From assembly GCF_010730355.1 (NCBI RefSeq), contig NZ_AP022576.1, positions 4,650,001 through 4,714,000 of the forward strand: a stretch of 64,000 nt of DNA, read 5' to 3'. The translations under genes and the position numbers were made by a program. The stretch comes from Mycobacterium florentinum (lineage in GTDB: Bacteria > Actinomycetota > Actinomycetes > Mycobacteriales > Mycobacteriaceae). Below are positions 9,779 through 17,936 of the stretch, piece after piece. Numbering within the stretch: position 1 is the stretch's first letter; every line of letters begins with the position of its first letter. The notes under the pieces are model-generated. The model was not told the origin of the DNA. It was given only the letters and a program-made list of their open reading frames with translations, and searched no databases.

Positions 9779-10825
9779 TCAGCTCGCGGCGGGGCAATCT
9801 TTCGGGTGATGCGGCATCAGGCGCATATGGTGTTCGCAATTCTGTTGCGGCACAACGTGCATCCGCGCCTCGCTCGGGGTCAGTCCGAAGTGTTGCTTGA
9901 ACACGGTGTTAAAGGTGCTCCGGGAACGAAAACCGCTGGCGATGGCGATGCTGTCGATCGAGGTGTTCGACGGCGACTGGCGAAGCAGGTCGGCGGCGCG
10001 GGTCAGTCGGGTGGTGCGGATCAGGTCGGCGGTCGTGGTGCCGGCGCGCTGCAGGGCCAGCTGAATTTGCCGGACCGACCAGCCCAGCGAGTGCGCGACA
10101 CCGGTCGGCGTGAGGGCGGGATTGCTCGCGTACCGCGCGACGTGTTCGCGCACCGCCTGCTCGACCGCACCGAGCGTGTCGGGAGCTCCGCCGCGACCGG
10201 TCATGCAGGTGAACAACAGGTCGTTGATGGTGGCGCAAGAACGGGAGAACTCGTAGTCGTCGAGGGTTTCGTACTGCGTGCTCACGGTCGAGATCATCGA
10301 GCTGACGACCGAGCCAAGCCCGCGCCGGAAGTCCATCACGACCGGACCTTCCGGCAAGTTGAGCGGTCGGCGGGCGTCGGCGACATCGAACGTCCAGCCC
10401 CGGGCCCAGGAGCCGTGGCGGATCTGAAGCGCGCGGGATTTGCTCAGGAGCAGAGCCTGACCCGGTTGTAGCTGTACCTGGCGGTGGTCTTGCTCAAAGT
10501 CGAGAACTCCGCTGCGGATGATGAAGAGCATGCTCCCGAGGTCTCCGTCGGCGCGCACGTCAGCGTCCGTTTTCGCATAGTGCAAGCCCTCTGACCAGAA
10601 ATCGACCACGCGGTGGTCTCCGTTGTGCTGAACGATGCTGCCGGCCCGGAATTTCGCGGTATCGGGAAAGAGGAAGTGCAGCGAACCGTGATTTGCACAA
10701 ACATGGTCGACCCAGTAGCCGGCCGGATCGTCCATTGCGTTGCGGGTATCACTGCGCTCGGCGACGTAGTTGGTCACCAGATGTGGGCGCCGCGCCCTGG
10801 CACTGAATTGATTCCCTGTGTTCAT
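9779..10825 (-). CDS. AraC-family transcriptional regulator
   Basis: The 348-residue protein has an N-terminal AraC-binding-like domain (about residues 30-220) of the type that senses a small effector, and a C-terminal AraC double HTH (about residues 245-340) with LTPTGVAHSLGWSVRQIQLA and IDSIAIASGFRSRSTFNTVF, followed by the typical HFGLTPSEAR. The start MNTGNQFSAR was chosen over a frame opening 40 codons earlier because the earlier part lacks family similarity. Its stop is 5 nt from the glbN stop, in convergent arrangement. The targets are unknown. Confidence 0.88.
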   Translation of the reverse strand: MNTGNQFSARARRPHLVTNYVAERSDTRNAMDDPAGYWVDHVCANHGSLHFLFPDTAKFRAGSIVQHNGDHRVVDFWSEGLHYAKTDADVRADGDLGSMLFIIRSGVLDFEQDHRQVQLQPGQALLLSKSRALQIRHGSWARGWTFDVADARRPLNLPEGPVVMDFRRGLGSVVSSMISTVSTQYETLDDYEFSRSCATINDLLFTCMTGRGGAPDTLGAVEQAVREHVARYASNPALTPTGVAHSLGWSVRQIQLALQRAGTTTADLIRTTRLTRAADLLRQSPSNTSIDSIAIASGFRSRSTFNTVFKQHFGLTPSEARMHVVPQQNCEHHMRLMPHHPKDCPAAS

Positions 10826-11011
10826 CGGAGCTCGAAATCGCCTCTTCCCGAACTTGCGTCCGCCTAAATGACCGTCACGTATGCCCGTCTGGTAGGCGGG
10901 GGCTACTGGACAGGCGCGCTGCGGCGCATTGTGTGCGCAAATCACCCATCGTTGGATGGTTCTACCTAATAGCGAGCGCTTTGTGGTCCGCAGATATTTC
11001 CGATCCCCGCA

Positions 11012-11449
11012 TCATCCCCATTCGCGAGGGGTCAGCCGCTCGAGGGTGTGCAGGAAGATTTGCCGCTCCTCGGCACTGAGTTCGCCGAGCCAGTGCTCTT
11101 CGCCGCGCTGGATCTCGCGCTGCACTGCGTCTTTAACGCGTCGGCCCGCTGCGGTGATGGCGAGCAACCGCACTCTGCGATCGTCCGGGTCGGGTCGGCG
11201 TTCGATGTAGCCGTCGTCCTGGAGATCATCGAGGGTGCGGATGATCCGGGTCTTGTCGGCGCCGATGGCCGCGGCCAGCGCGGCCTGGGTACGCATCGAG
11301 GATCTGTCCAGCGCCAGCAGGACGACGTAGCCCCACATCGTCACGCCGTGCGCTTCGAGGACCGGCTCCTCCGCCGCGACCAACTCGCGCAGCAGCGGCG
11401 CGAGCATCGCGGCCAGATCAGGGCGCCGTTCCGGCGGCTTGGGAGCCAC
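11012..11449 (-). CDS. MarR-family transcriptional regulator
   Basis: The 145-residue GTG-start protein has the MarR winged-helix core: VTMWGYVVLLALDRSS, TQAALAAAIGADKTRIIRTLDDL as recognition helix, and the wing GYIERRPDPDDRRVRLLAIT. MarR proteins dimerise and repress divergent genes until a phenolic or oxidant ligand binds. It is divergent from a DinB-like gene across 51 bp that contain a short perfect palindrome, so autoregulation and control of that neighbour are likely. Confidence 0.9.
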   Translation of the reverse strand: MAPKPPERRPDLAAMLAPLLRELVAAEEPVLEAHGVTMWGYVVLLALDRSSMRTQAALAAAIGADKTRIIRTLDDLQDDGYIERRPDPDDRRVRLLAITAAGRRVKDAVQREIQRGEEHWLGELSAEERQIFLHTLERLTPREWG

Positions 11450-11485
11450 CGCGCCATGATAGGCATTGCATTACCATATGCGTAT

Positions 11486-11498
11486 GCTTATCGTAAGC
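11486..11498. promoter_or_regulatory. Candidate MarR operator palindrome
   Basis: The sequence GCTTATCGTAAGC is a perfect 5-3-5 inverted repeat in the 51-bp gap between the divergent MarR and DinB-like genes. An ATGCTTA half overlaps its left arm and recurs at the start codon of the DinB-like gene (11501-11507). The position fits a repressor site covering both promoters. Confidence 0.45.
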
Positions 11499-11500
11499 GA

Positions 11501-12139
11501 ATGCTTACTAATTCATCTGACATCCGGCCGCTGCATCACATCGCGGTGCTGCACTCGATCGACATCGTCAAGACCGTAGCCCGGCACGACTTCGGTAGGC
11601 CGACGCCCTGCGGAGGCTGGACGCTGCTGGACCTGCTCGCGCACATGACCGTCCAACATCGCGGATTCGCCGCCGCGGCACGAGGCGCCGGCGCGGACCT
11701 CGCGAACTGGAATGTGGATGCCGTCGTCGACGCAGTACGGGCCGATCATGCGCGCGCGTACGCCGATGCCGCGCTCGACGTGATCGATGCCTTCGCCGCC
11801 GACGGCACGCCCGAGGCGGTCTTCGAGTTACCTGAATTCGGCGCGGGTGCAACGGTTCCCGGCGCGATGGCGATGGGGTTTCATTTCGTGGACTACGTCG
11901 TCCACGGCTGGGACGTCGCCGCGTCGCGGGGCCAGCCCTACGAGCTACCCGCCGACGTCGTTGCCGCTGCGCTGCCCCTGGTGCTCGCCGTCCCCGACGG
12001 GGAATTCCGCAGCGGTCAGGGTGCGCCGTTCGGTCCCGCAATCGCGCCGACGGACGGCGACGACTTCGACCGCATCCTGCGCCATCTCGGCCGTCGGCCG
12101 GACTGGGCGCAGCGATATTCGACAGCCGCCCGCCGATGA
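11501..12139 (+). CDS. TIGR03086-type DinB-like metal-binding protein
   Basis: The 212-residue protein contains the mycothiol-dependent maleylpyruvate isomerase-like N-terminal fold: GRPTPCGGWTLLDLLAHM with a metal-ligand His, and FHFVDYVVHGWDVAASRG with the second His cluster, in the order typical of TIGR03086 proteins. Members are putative mycothiol-dependent, divalent-metal enzymes, mostly of unknown substrate. The start ATG is the first codon after the palindromic spacer; a longer frame upstream runs through the marR antisense strand and is not credible. It is probably controlled by the divergent MarR regulator. Confidence 0.8.
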   Translation: MLTNSSDIRPLHHIAVLHSIDIVKTVARHDFGRPTPCGGWTLLDLLAHMTVQHRGFAAAARGAGADLANWNVDAVVDAVRADHARAYADAALDVIDAFAADGTPEAVFELPEFGAGATVPGAMAMGFHFVDYVVHGWDVAASRGQPYELPADVVAAALPLVLAVPDGEFRSGQGAPFGPAIAPTDGDDFDRILRHLGRRPDWAQRYSTAARR

Positions 12140-12397
12140 TCCGGCCGACGCGATCCGCAGGTAGGTGATGAGTATCCTTGCGCCAGATGGGATTTAGTCA
12201 CCGCCCAGCGCGGCACGATGCGTAACGCGGAGTGCTGCGGTGAATGTGGTTGCTTCCCAATGCATCTGCGGACTGGTGGGCCGGAACTCGAGCGAGACAA
12301 ACCGGCGAAGAGCCTCGGTGTGTATCGCCACTATGCCAACACGTTACTGTGCTTTGGTTGGCCTCATCGGACAACCGAATTGAACAGGTGGGGAAAC

Positions 12398-13426
12398 ATG
12401 ACCGCAGCAGCAGACTCGTCGACACTCGAATCGCGGGTCGGCCACTACTACCGGATCGACGACACCTACCAGGTCGGCCGGGAGAAGCTGCGCGAGTTCG
12501 CCCGGGCCGTGCAGGACTATCACCCCGCGCACTGGAAGGTCGCCGCCGCCGCGGAGCTGGGATATACGGACCTGGTGGCGCCGCTCACGTTCACGTCGGC
12601 GCCGGCCATGGCAGCCAATCGGCACCTGTTCGAATCGGTGGTGATCGGCTACGAGATGTACCTGCAGACCGAAGAGGTCTTCGAGCAGCATCGACCGATC
12701 GTGGCCGGCGACGAACTGCACATCGACGTCGAACTGTCGTCGGTGCGCCGGTTCGCCGGCAGAGACTTGATCACCGTGACCAACACCTTCACCGACACGG
12801 CCGGTGAGCGCGTGCACACGCTGCACACCACCGTCGTTGGTGTCACCTCCGAGGATGTCGATCCGGCGATCAGGGGGACCGCGCAGCAGGTGATGATGCA
12901 CGACGTCAATCTCGCCGGGATCGACTACTCCGATGCGGGCTACCAGAAGACGGTGCGGCCCGCGGGCGAGGTGCGGATCGGCAACGACACGACCCGCACC
13001 CCTGGGACGCCGTCCTTCGATGACGTGCAGGTCGGCGACGAGTTACCGGTGCACCACGCCCGGCTGTCCCGCGGCGACCTGGTGAACTACGCCGGGGTGG
13101 CCTGCGATGCCAACCCACTGCATTGGGACGAGAACCTGGCCAAAATGGCGGGACAGCCCGACGTGATCGCCCACGGAATGCTCACGATGGGCCTGGGTGC
13201 CGCCTACGGCTCCACCTGGACCGGTGATCCCGGTGCGGTTACCCGCTACGCGGTCCGGCTGTCCCAGCCCGTGATCGTCTCGGCCGCCGAGGGCGCAGAC
13301 ATCGAATACAGCGGCCGGATCAAGTCGCTGGACCCGGCGACCCGCGCCGGTGTCGTCATCGTCGGCGCGAAGTCGGCTGGCCGCAAGATCTTCGGCCTGG
13401 CGACGTTGAACGTCCGGTTCCGCTGA
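12398..13426 (+). CDS. Fused (3R)-hydroxyacyl-ACP dehydratase (HadA-HadB-like double hotdog)
   Basis: The 342-residue protein has two hotdog domains. The N-terminal half (residues 20-165) is HadA-like, with APLTFTSAPA in place of an active-site His. The C-terminal half (about 200-342) is a MaoC/HadB domain carrying the catalytic Asp and His in YAGVACDANPLHWDENLA and VIAHGMLTMGLG. It should dehydrate 3-hydroxyacyl thioesters, as in the FAS-II cycle or a related pathway. The start MTAAADSS has a GGTGGGG ribosome site; codons further upstream are non-homologous. The gene is isolated from other FAS-II genes here and ends just before the IS region. Confidence 0.85.
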   Translation: MTAAADSSTLESRVGHYYRIDDTYQVGREKLREFARAVQDYHPAHWKVAAAAELGYTDLVAPLTFTSAPAMAANRHLFESVVIGYEMYLQTEEVFEQHRPIVAGDELHIDVELSSVRRFAGRDLITVTNTFTDTAGERVHTLHTTVVGVTSEDVDPAIRGTAQQVMMHDVNLAGIDYSDAGYQKTVRPAGEVRIGNDTTRTPGTPSFDDVQVGDELPVHHARLSRGDLVNYAGVACDANPLHWDENLAKMAGQPDVIAHGMLTMGLGAAYGSTWTGDPGAVTRYAVRLSQPVIVSAAEGADIEYSGRIKSLDPATRAGVVIVGAKSAGRKIFGLATLNVRFR

Positions 13427-13442
13427 TCAGGCAACGGCCATA

Positions 13443-13504
13443 GGTGTGCCCCCCGCAGTGTGCCCCTGTGAGACCCGGCAGTGTGCTCCCGGCACGGTGC
13501 CCCT
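13443..13504. repeat. Degenerate tandem repeats of a tRNA-Arg 3'-end-like 14-mer
   Basis: Four imperfect copies of a GTGTGCCCCCGGCA-type unit follow one another (starting near 13445, 13458, 13481 and 13495). The same unit is the exact 15-bp duplication flanking the downstream IS and forms the 3' end of tRNA-Arg. They probably mark an old insertion boundary or the left end of the first IS. Confidence 0.5.
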
Positions 13505-13559
13505 CTAAAACTGACGGACATTGTTGACAGTTCGGGTCTCCGATCAGTAGGAGACCTGC

Positions 13560-14102
13560 ATGAGCGATCCGCTGCTGCCACGTGAGGTCCGTCGCCGGTT
13601 GGCGATCATCCAGCATGCCGAGGAAGTGACCGGCAACGTCGCGATGACGTGCCGCTACTACGGGATCAGTCGCACGGTGTATTACCGGTGGCTGCGGCGT
13701 TACCAGGAACAGGGCGTCGACGGGTTGCGGGACCTGTCCCGGCGACCGCGCCATAGCCCCAACGCCACCCATGTCGACGTCGTCGGCAAGATCCTTTATC
13801 TGCGCCAGAACTACCATTTCGGGCCGGCAAAGATCGCGATGTACCTCAAGCGCTACCACGACGTCGAGGTATCTCCGTCCGGGGTATGGCGCATCCTCAA
13901 ACGCCTGGATCTCAACCGCCTGCCGGCCTCACAGCGGTACAAACGGCTCGACAAGCGCTGGCAACGCTACGAAAAGCAGCTGCCCGGTCACCAGGTGCAA
14001 ATCGACGTCAAATTCGTCGAGCCACTCAAGACCGCGACCCGGCCCGGCGTCGGCCGGCGCAGTGTGCCCCCGGCAGTGTGGTGTTTCAGGACATGCGAAT
14101 AG
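13560..14102 (+). pseudogene. IS481-type transposase, 3'-truncated
   Basis: The first about 160 residues are a good IS481-family N-terminus: an HTH segment (GNVAMTCRYYGISRTVYYRWLRR), a second HTH around VSPSGVWRILKRL, and the start of the DDE domain with VQIDVKFVEPL, which includes the first catalytic Asp. Just after this the family sequence stops at about 14045 and the frame runs through unrelated DNA and the end of the next IS. The remaining two catalytic acids are absent, so the protein is inactive. The ATG at 13560 follows a GTAGGAGACCTGC leader. Confidence 0.8.
14062..14076. repeat. Target-site duplication, left copy
   Basis: The 15-mer GTGTGCCCCCGGCAG directly abuts the left inverted repeat of the IS and is identical to 15377-15391. 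IS481-family elements make duplications in this size range. Confidence 0.8.
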
Positions 14103-15376
14103 GGTGTCTCAAGACATCGGAATAGGTATGTCGGCCAGTTTCAGCGGGTGTCGAAGGCTCGTCTGGTCATCACCGCCGTCCTCGTCGAGGGCCGTTCGCA
14201 GTCGCAGGTCGCCCGCGATTACGGGGTTTCCCAAGGGTGGATATCGCGGCTGCTCAAGCGCTACACGCTCGAAGGCGAGGCCGCATTCGAGCCACGATCG
14301 CGACGGCCCCATAGCAGCCCGACACGGCTCGCGCAGACCACGATCGAGCTGATCATCGACATCCGACGCACCCTGGTCGGCAAAGGGCTCGACGCCGGGC
14401 CGCACACCATCGCCTGGCACCTGGAACACCACCACCGGCTACGGGTTTCGGTGGCCTCCATCAGCCGCCACCTCGCCGCGGCGGGACTCGTCCAACCCAG
14501 CCCACACAAGCGGCCCAAAGCGTCCTACATCCGCTTTGCCGCCGAACAACCCAACGAACGCTGGCAAGCCGACTTCACCCACTGGTCTTTGGCCAATAAC
14601 ACCCACACCGAAATCCTGTGCTTCATCGACGACCACTCCCGCTACGCACTATCGGTCACCGCCCACCGCCGCGTCACCGGCCCCATCGTCGTCGACGAAT
14701 TCAAGAAAACCTATGCACGCCATGGCATTCCACACTCCACCCTGACCGACAACGGCATGGTCTTCACCACCCGATTCGCCGGCGGCAAAGGCGGACGCAA
14801 CCAATACGAAGCCGAACTGCACCGCCTGGGCGTGCGCCAAATCAACTCCACCCCAACCACCCCACCACCTGCGGCAAAGTCGAACGATTCCACCAAACCC
14901 TCAAACGCTGGCTCACCGGCCAACCCCGCCCCACCACCCTGACCCAACTACAAACCCAACTCGACGCCTTCATCGACGAATACAACCACCGCCGCCCCCA
15001 CCGCGCCCTACCCCACCGCGCCACCCCAGCCACCATCTACACCAGCCGGCCCAAAGCCGACCCAGCAACCCGCATCGACACCCACAACCGAGTACGCACC
15101 GACCGCGTCGACCAAGCCGGATCTGTCACCCTGCGCGTCAACGGACGCCTGCACCACATCGGCGTCGGCCGCATCCACTACCGAACCCGCGTCCTGATCC
15201 TGGTCCAAGACCTCAACATCAAAATCATCAACGCCGCCACCGGAGAACTACTCCGCGACTTCACCCTCGACCCCACCAGCGACTACCAACCCACCGGCGC
15301 CCCCAAAGGCCCCACACGGAAAAAGGCCCGAACCTAACGCAGGTTCAGACCTATTCCGATGTCTTGCGACACCACA
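14077..15376. mobile_element. IS481-family-like insertion sequence (1.3 kb), degenerate
   Basis: The element begins and ends with TGTGGTGT. The right terminal repeat (23 bp at 15350-15372, read inward) matches an inner left copy at 14104-14126 with one mismatch. A second, diverged copy of the same 23-mer at 14081-14103 lies outside it, so the left end carries a tandem duplication of the terminal repeat. Flanks are an exact 15-bp direct repeat (14062-14076 and 15377-15391). The single transposase gene is frameshifted. The insertion is in the 3' part of tRNA-Arg, but the duplication restores the tRNA. Confidence 0.8.
14148..15337 (+). pseudogene. IS481-family-like transposase with -1 frameshift
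   Basis: The product runs in one frame to about codon 235: GYS-type HTH (QVARDYGVSQGWISRLLKR), the DDE core with QADFTHW, FIDDHSRYAL and LTDNGMVF. It then continues in the -1 frame as HPTTCGKVERFHQTLKRW, IDEYNHRRPHRAL and a C-terminal tail. The switch is needed at about 14852 in a CACCCCAAC context, where one missing C would explain it. All three catalytic acids (Asp, Asp, Glu) are present across the two frames. It is either inactivated by a single-base deletion or, less likely, translated by programmed -1 slippage. The start is a GTG. Confidence 0.8.
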
Positions 15377-15391
15377 GTGTGCCCCCGGCAG
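15377..15391. repeat. Target-site duplication, right copy (within tRNA-Arg 3' end)
   Basis: Identical to 14062-14076. It includes the discriminator base and 3' acceptor strand of the tRNA-Arg gene, which is why the tRNA stays intact after insertion. Confidence 0.8.
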
Positions 15392-15452
15392 GATTCGAAC
15401 CTGCGACACCGGCTTTAGGAGAGCCGTGCTCTATCCCCTGAGCTACGAGGGC
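15380..15452 (-). tRNA. tRNA-Arg (anticodon CCT)
   Basis: The reverse strand folds as a cloverleaf: acceptor GCCCTCG paired with CGGGGGC, D-arm AGCTCAGGGGATAGAGC, anticodon stem CGGCT/AGCCG around loop CTCCTAA (anticodon CCT, reads AGG), and T-loop GGTTCGAATCC. The discriminator is A and the CCA end is not encoded. Its 3' end is the target of the adjacent IS. Confidence 0.97.
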
Positions 15453-15508
15453 GGACGGGCTGAGCTTACCGTGACGGCAGGCTCAGGCCCGTTGGCCCGC
15501 GACCGTGG

Positions 15509-16327
15509 TCAGCGCAGCTCCGCGATCACCTTCGAGAAGTTGGCGATGTTGTTGTCCTGCACGGTGACAGAGGACACGCCGTACTTCTCCCGGTAGGCGA
15601 GCAACGTGTCGGCGATCTCGCGGGGCGAGCCGCTGAGCACCGAGGGCTGGGACAGGATCTCCTCGTCGGTCAGGTCCGGCGCGTAGCTGCGGGTCAGCTT
15701 CAGGTCGGGCTCGGTCTCGCCGTCGCGCGGCATCGCGGTGATCGCCAGGTTCAGTTCGAGTGAGTCGAACCGGTCGCCGGCGGCCTTGCGCACGAAGTCG
15801 ACGCGTTCGGCGAACGGGTCCTCGACGTCGCGCACCTTGGAACCGGTCAACCCGATGATGTCGGCGTTGCGGGCCGCGATGCTCAGCACGCGGTCACCGT
15901 TGCCCGCGATGATCAGCGGCGTCGACGGGTGGTGCTCCTTCAGATACTTCGTCATGTGCTCGAGGTAGTCGACCCGCGCACCGGCGCTGGGGTAGGGGAT
16001 CTCCGCGGCCTCGAACTCTTCGCGGACGTAGCCGGTACCGAGTCCGATCTCGAGGCGGCCGTTGCTGAGCAGGTCCAAGCCTTGCATGTCCCGGCTGAGC
16101 AGGGCCGGCTTGTAGAACGCGGAGTTGAGCACGTACATGCTCAGCCGCAGCGTGGTGGTGACCATCGCGACCGCGGTCAGGGTCGGAAAGGGTGCTGCGG
16201 CACCCAAATGGTCAGGCACACAAAGAATGTCGAAGCCGGAGTCTTCAGCGCGCTTGGCCTTGTCGAGGAGTGCCTCGCGCGACTTGAAGAACCGCATACT
16301 CATGCCAAATCGAAAATCCTTGGCCAC
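15509..16327 (-). CDS. LLM-class F420-dependent oxidoreductase
   Basis: The 272-residue protein is a TIM-barrel luciferase-like (LLM) oxidoreductase of the TIGR03621 type: FRFGMSMRFFKSREAL, AEDSGFDILCVPDHLG, the loop LDLLSNGRLEIGLGTGY and STPLIIAGNGDRVLSIAARNADIIGL. Such enzymes use reduced F420 (or FMN) to reduce or oxygenate small molecules. I placed the start at GTG 16327, six bases after a GGAGG site, rather than at the TTG two codons upstream. It lies next to tRNA-Arg with no evident operon partner; the substrate is unknown. Confidence 0.88.
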   Translation of the reverse strand: MAKDFRFGMSMRFFKSREALLDKAKRAEDSGFDILCVPDHLGAAAPFPTLTAVAMVTTTLRLSMYVLNSAFYKPALLSRDMQGLDLLSNGRLEIGLGTGYVREEFEAAEIPYPSAGARVDYLEHMTKYLKEHHPSTPLIIAGNGDRVLSIAARNADIIGLTGSKVRDVEDPFAERVDFVRKAAGDRFDSLELNLAITAMPRDGETEPDLKLTRSYAPDLTDEEILSQPSVLSGSPREIADTLLAYREKYGVSSVTVQDNNIANFSKVIAELR

Positions 16328-16358
16328 CAACAACCTCCGTTAAATGAGTTAGGAACAA

Positions 16359-17423
16359 TTACCAGGAGCGAGCCGCGGCCGCCAAGCCCCGAACCAGGGC
16401 GGAGGTGACCGGCGATAGGCCATCAGGCCCCGGCAGCGGGCTGCGCGGGCTGAGACCCCTGACGCGAACGGACAATTCGAGTTGTGTTCCGCCTTCGCGT
16501 ACCCGGTTTACCGGGTTGTCAGGATGTAACCCCCGTAGCTCGAGCGGAATATCGTCGAGGTCGGTGACGACCTGATAGCCGCTCAGCTGAATGTTTCTGG
16601 CGAGGTGCGCGGCCAGGGTGCGATTGCGGCCCCCGGCCAGCAGTTGCGTACTGCGCCCGATGCGCCCGTATCCGTGCAACGAGACCGCGACGTCGACATG
16701 GTCGAGAAACTCGGCAAGCCTGGGTGATTCGGCGGGGTCGAACCGCGCCGAGGGCAGGTGATGCGGGTAGCGGGCGGGATGGCGCAACAGGTATACCGAT
16801 GCGCCGGCGGCCTGCGCGGCGCGCTCGGCGATGACGTCCGTCATCTCTTCCAGGCCGCCGCCGTGGATGGCCAGGAAGCCGAACCGGGACCGCAGCCGGC
16901 TGGCCTCGATTACGCCCGGCGCGCTCAGCAGCTCCGAAAGTGATTGTGGCCCAGGCTCGGACGCCGATCTCGCGGAAGCGGGGCGTGGCCAGCGCGAGGG
17001 ATCCCAGCGTCGCAAGTAGTCGATCCAGCGTTGCGGAAGTCCGTGGTGGACGGCGCCGTCGATGATCTTCGGCAGGTAGCCGGGGCGGGGCGGTCCCGGG
17101 GTCACCCGGTGGTCGATGTAAACCCAAGCCGGCGCGGGGCCGTCGTCGGTGTGCACGGTCAACTCGTCGCGCCGGTAGCGCACCGGAACACCCTCGGCGC
17201 TGTCCAGGGTGGCCAGGTCGTCGTCGGAGAGTTGCCAGAGCACGCCGTGCACCTGGTTGCCGGCGACAGGTTCGACGGTCGCCACGCCGCGCTCATTGAT
17301 CAGCCAATCGTGATCGGACAGCACCGCCGGCCGCGGATCGGTGGCCTCGGGACAGCGCCGTGCCATCTGTCTGACGCACAGGTTGGAGCCATATGCGAAG
17401 TAGAGATGCCGGCGCGCCTGCAT
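16359..17423 (-). CDS. Gamma-glutamylcyclotransferase / poly-gamma-glutamate hydrolase fusion
   Basis: Two enzyme domains occur in 354 residues. Residues 5-125 form a GGCT-like cyclotransferase: the YGSNL motif at 11-15 and the catalytic Glu at 77 in LDSAEGVPVRYRR. Residues about 160-350 resemble poly-gamma-glutamate hydrolase (PghP/DUF867): FLAIHGGGLEEMT with putative zinc ligands H187 and E192/E193, and VAVSLHGYG with H250. The first domain cleaves gamma-glutamyl amides as 5-oxoproline and the second cuts gamma-linked polyglutamate, so one protein may degrade gamma-glutamyl chains. Neither activity is proven for the fusion, and no signal peptide is visible. Confidence 0.8.
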   Translation of the reverse strand: MQARRHLYFAYGSNLCVRQMARRCPEATDPRPAVLSDHDWLINERGVATVEPVAGNQVHGVLWQLSDDDLATLDSAEGVPVRYRRDELTVHTDDGPAPAWVYIDHRVTPGPPRPGYLPKIIDGAVHHGLPQRWIDYLRRWDPSRWPRPASARSASEPGPQSLSELLSAPGVIEASRLRSRFGFLAIHGGGLEEMTDVIAERAAQAAGASVYLLRHPARYPHHLPSARFDPAESPRLAEFLDHVDVAVSLHGYGRIGRSTQLLAGGRNRTLAAHLARNIQLSGYQVVTDLDDIPLELRGLHPDNPVNRVREGGTQLELSVRVRGLSPRSPLPGPDGLSPVTSALVRGLAAAARSW

Positions 17424-17548
17424 TCAGCGGCTCACCGTCAGACCAATCGGCACCAGGTGAGCCTATGTGCTTCGTATAGCTATGTAAAACATGTCCGAAT
17501 GACGGCCCCTGCGCCCCGTCCGACTTCGCCTGCCGGGAAGATACTTGC

Positions 17549-17929
17549 GTGCGGGGAAAGCTCACTACGGTTGCCGGGGTCGCGGTCACGCTCGCGGGGT
17601 GCGGCGGGCCGAGCCAACCGGCCGCGACCGTTACGACCACCGTGGCGCCGGTGACTCAAACGGTGACGGTGACCGTGGCACCGCCACCACCGCCGGGTCC
17701 GAAAACGACGATGACCGCCAACGGGACTTTCTTGGTCAACACGGACGTCGCGCCCGGCACCTATCGCACCGCCGGTGGCGAGTCCTGCTATTGGGCACGG
17801 CTGCGGAGCCTGGACACGGGCGACGCGATCGACAACAACGTCGGCGACGGTCAGCAGGTGGTCCGAATATTGCCGACGGACACGGCATTCGTCACGCGCG
17901 GTTGCGGAATCTGGACGAAGATCGGCTGA
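17549..17929 (+). CDS. Small putative lipoprotein
   Basis: The 126-residue GTG-start protein has a short signal sequence ending in the lipobox VTLAGC (Cys18), a Thr/Val/Pro-rich linker, and a C-terminal domain with NGTFLVNTDVAPGTYRTAG, ESCYWARLRSLDTGDAIDNN and RGCGIWTKIG. This GTYR-type beta domain is common in actinobacterial secreted proteins of unknown function. The two domain Cys residues may form a disulfide. It is divergent from the cyclotransferase fusion and convergent with a DUF732 gene only 7 nt away. Confidence 0.8.
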   Translation: MRGKLTTVAGVAVTLAGCGGPSQPAATVTTTVAPVTQTVTVTVAPPPPPGPKTTMTANGTFLVNTDVAPGTYRTAGGESCYWARLRSLDTGDAIDNNVGDGQQVVRILPTDTAFVTRGCGIWTKIG

Positions 17930-17936
17930 TCGCGCC

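Noticed and set aside
13443..15391. Integrative element with attL/attR at tRNA-Arg
   Set aside because: No integrase or cargo lies between the repeats; the exact 15-bp repeat abuts IS ends and is better explained as a target-site duplication.
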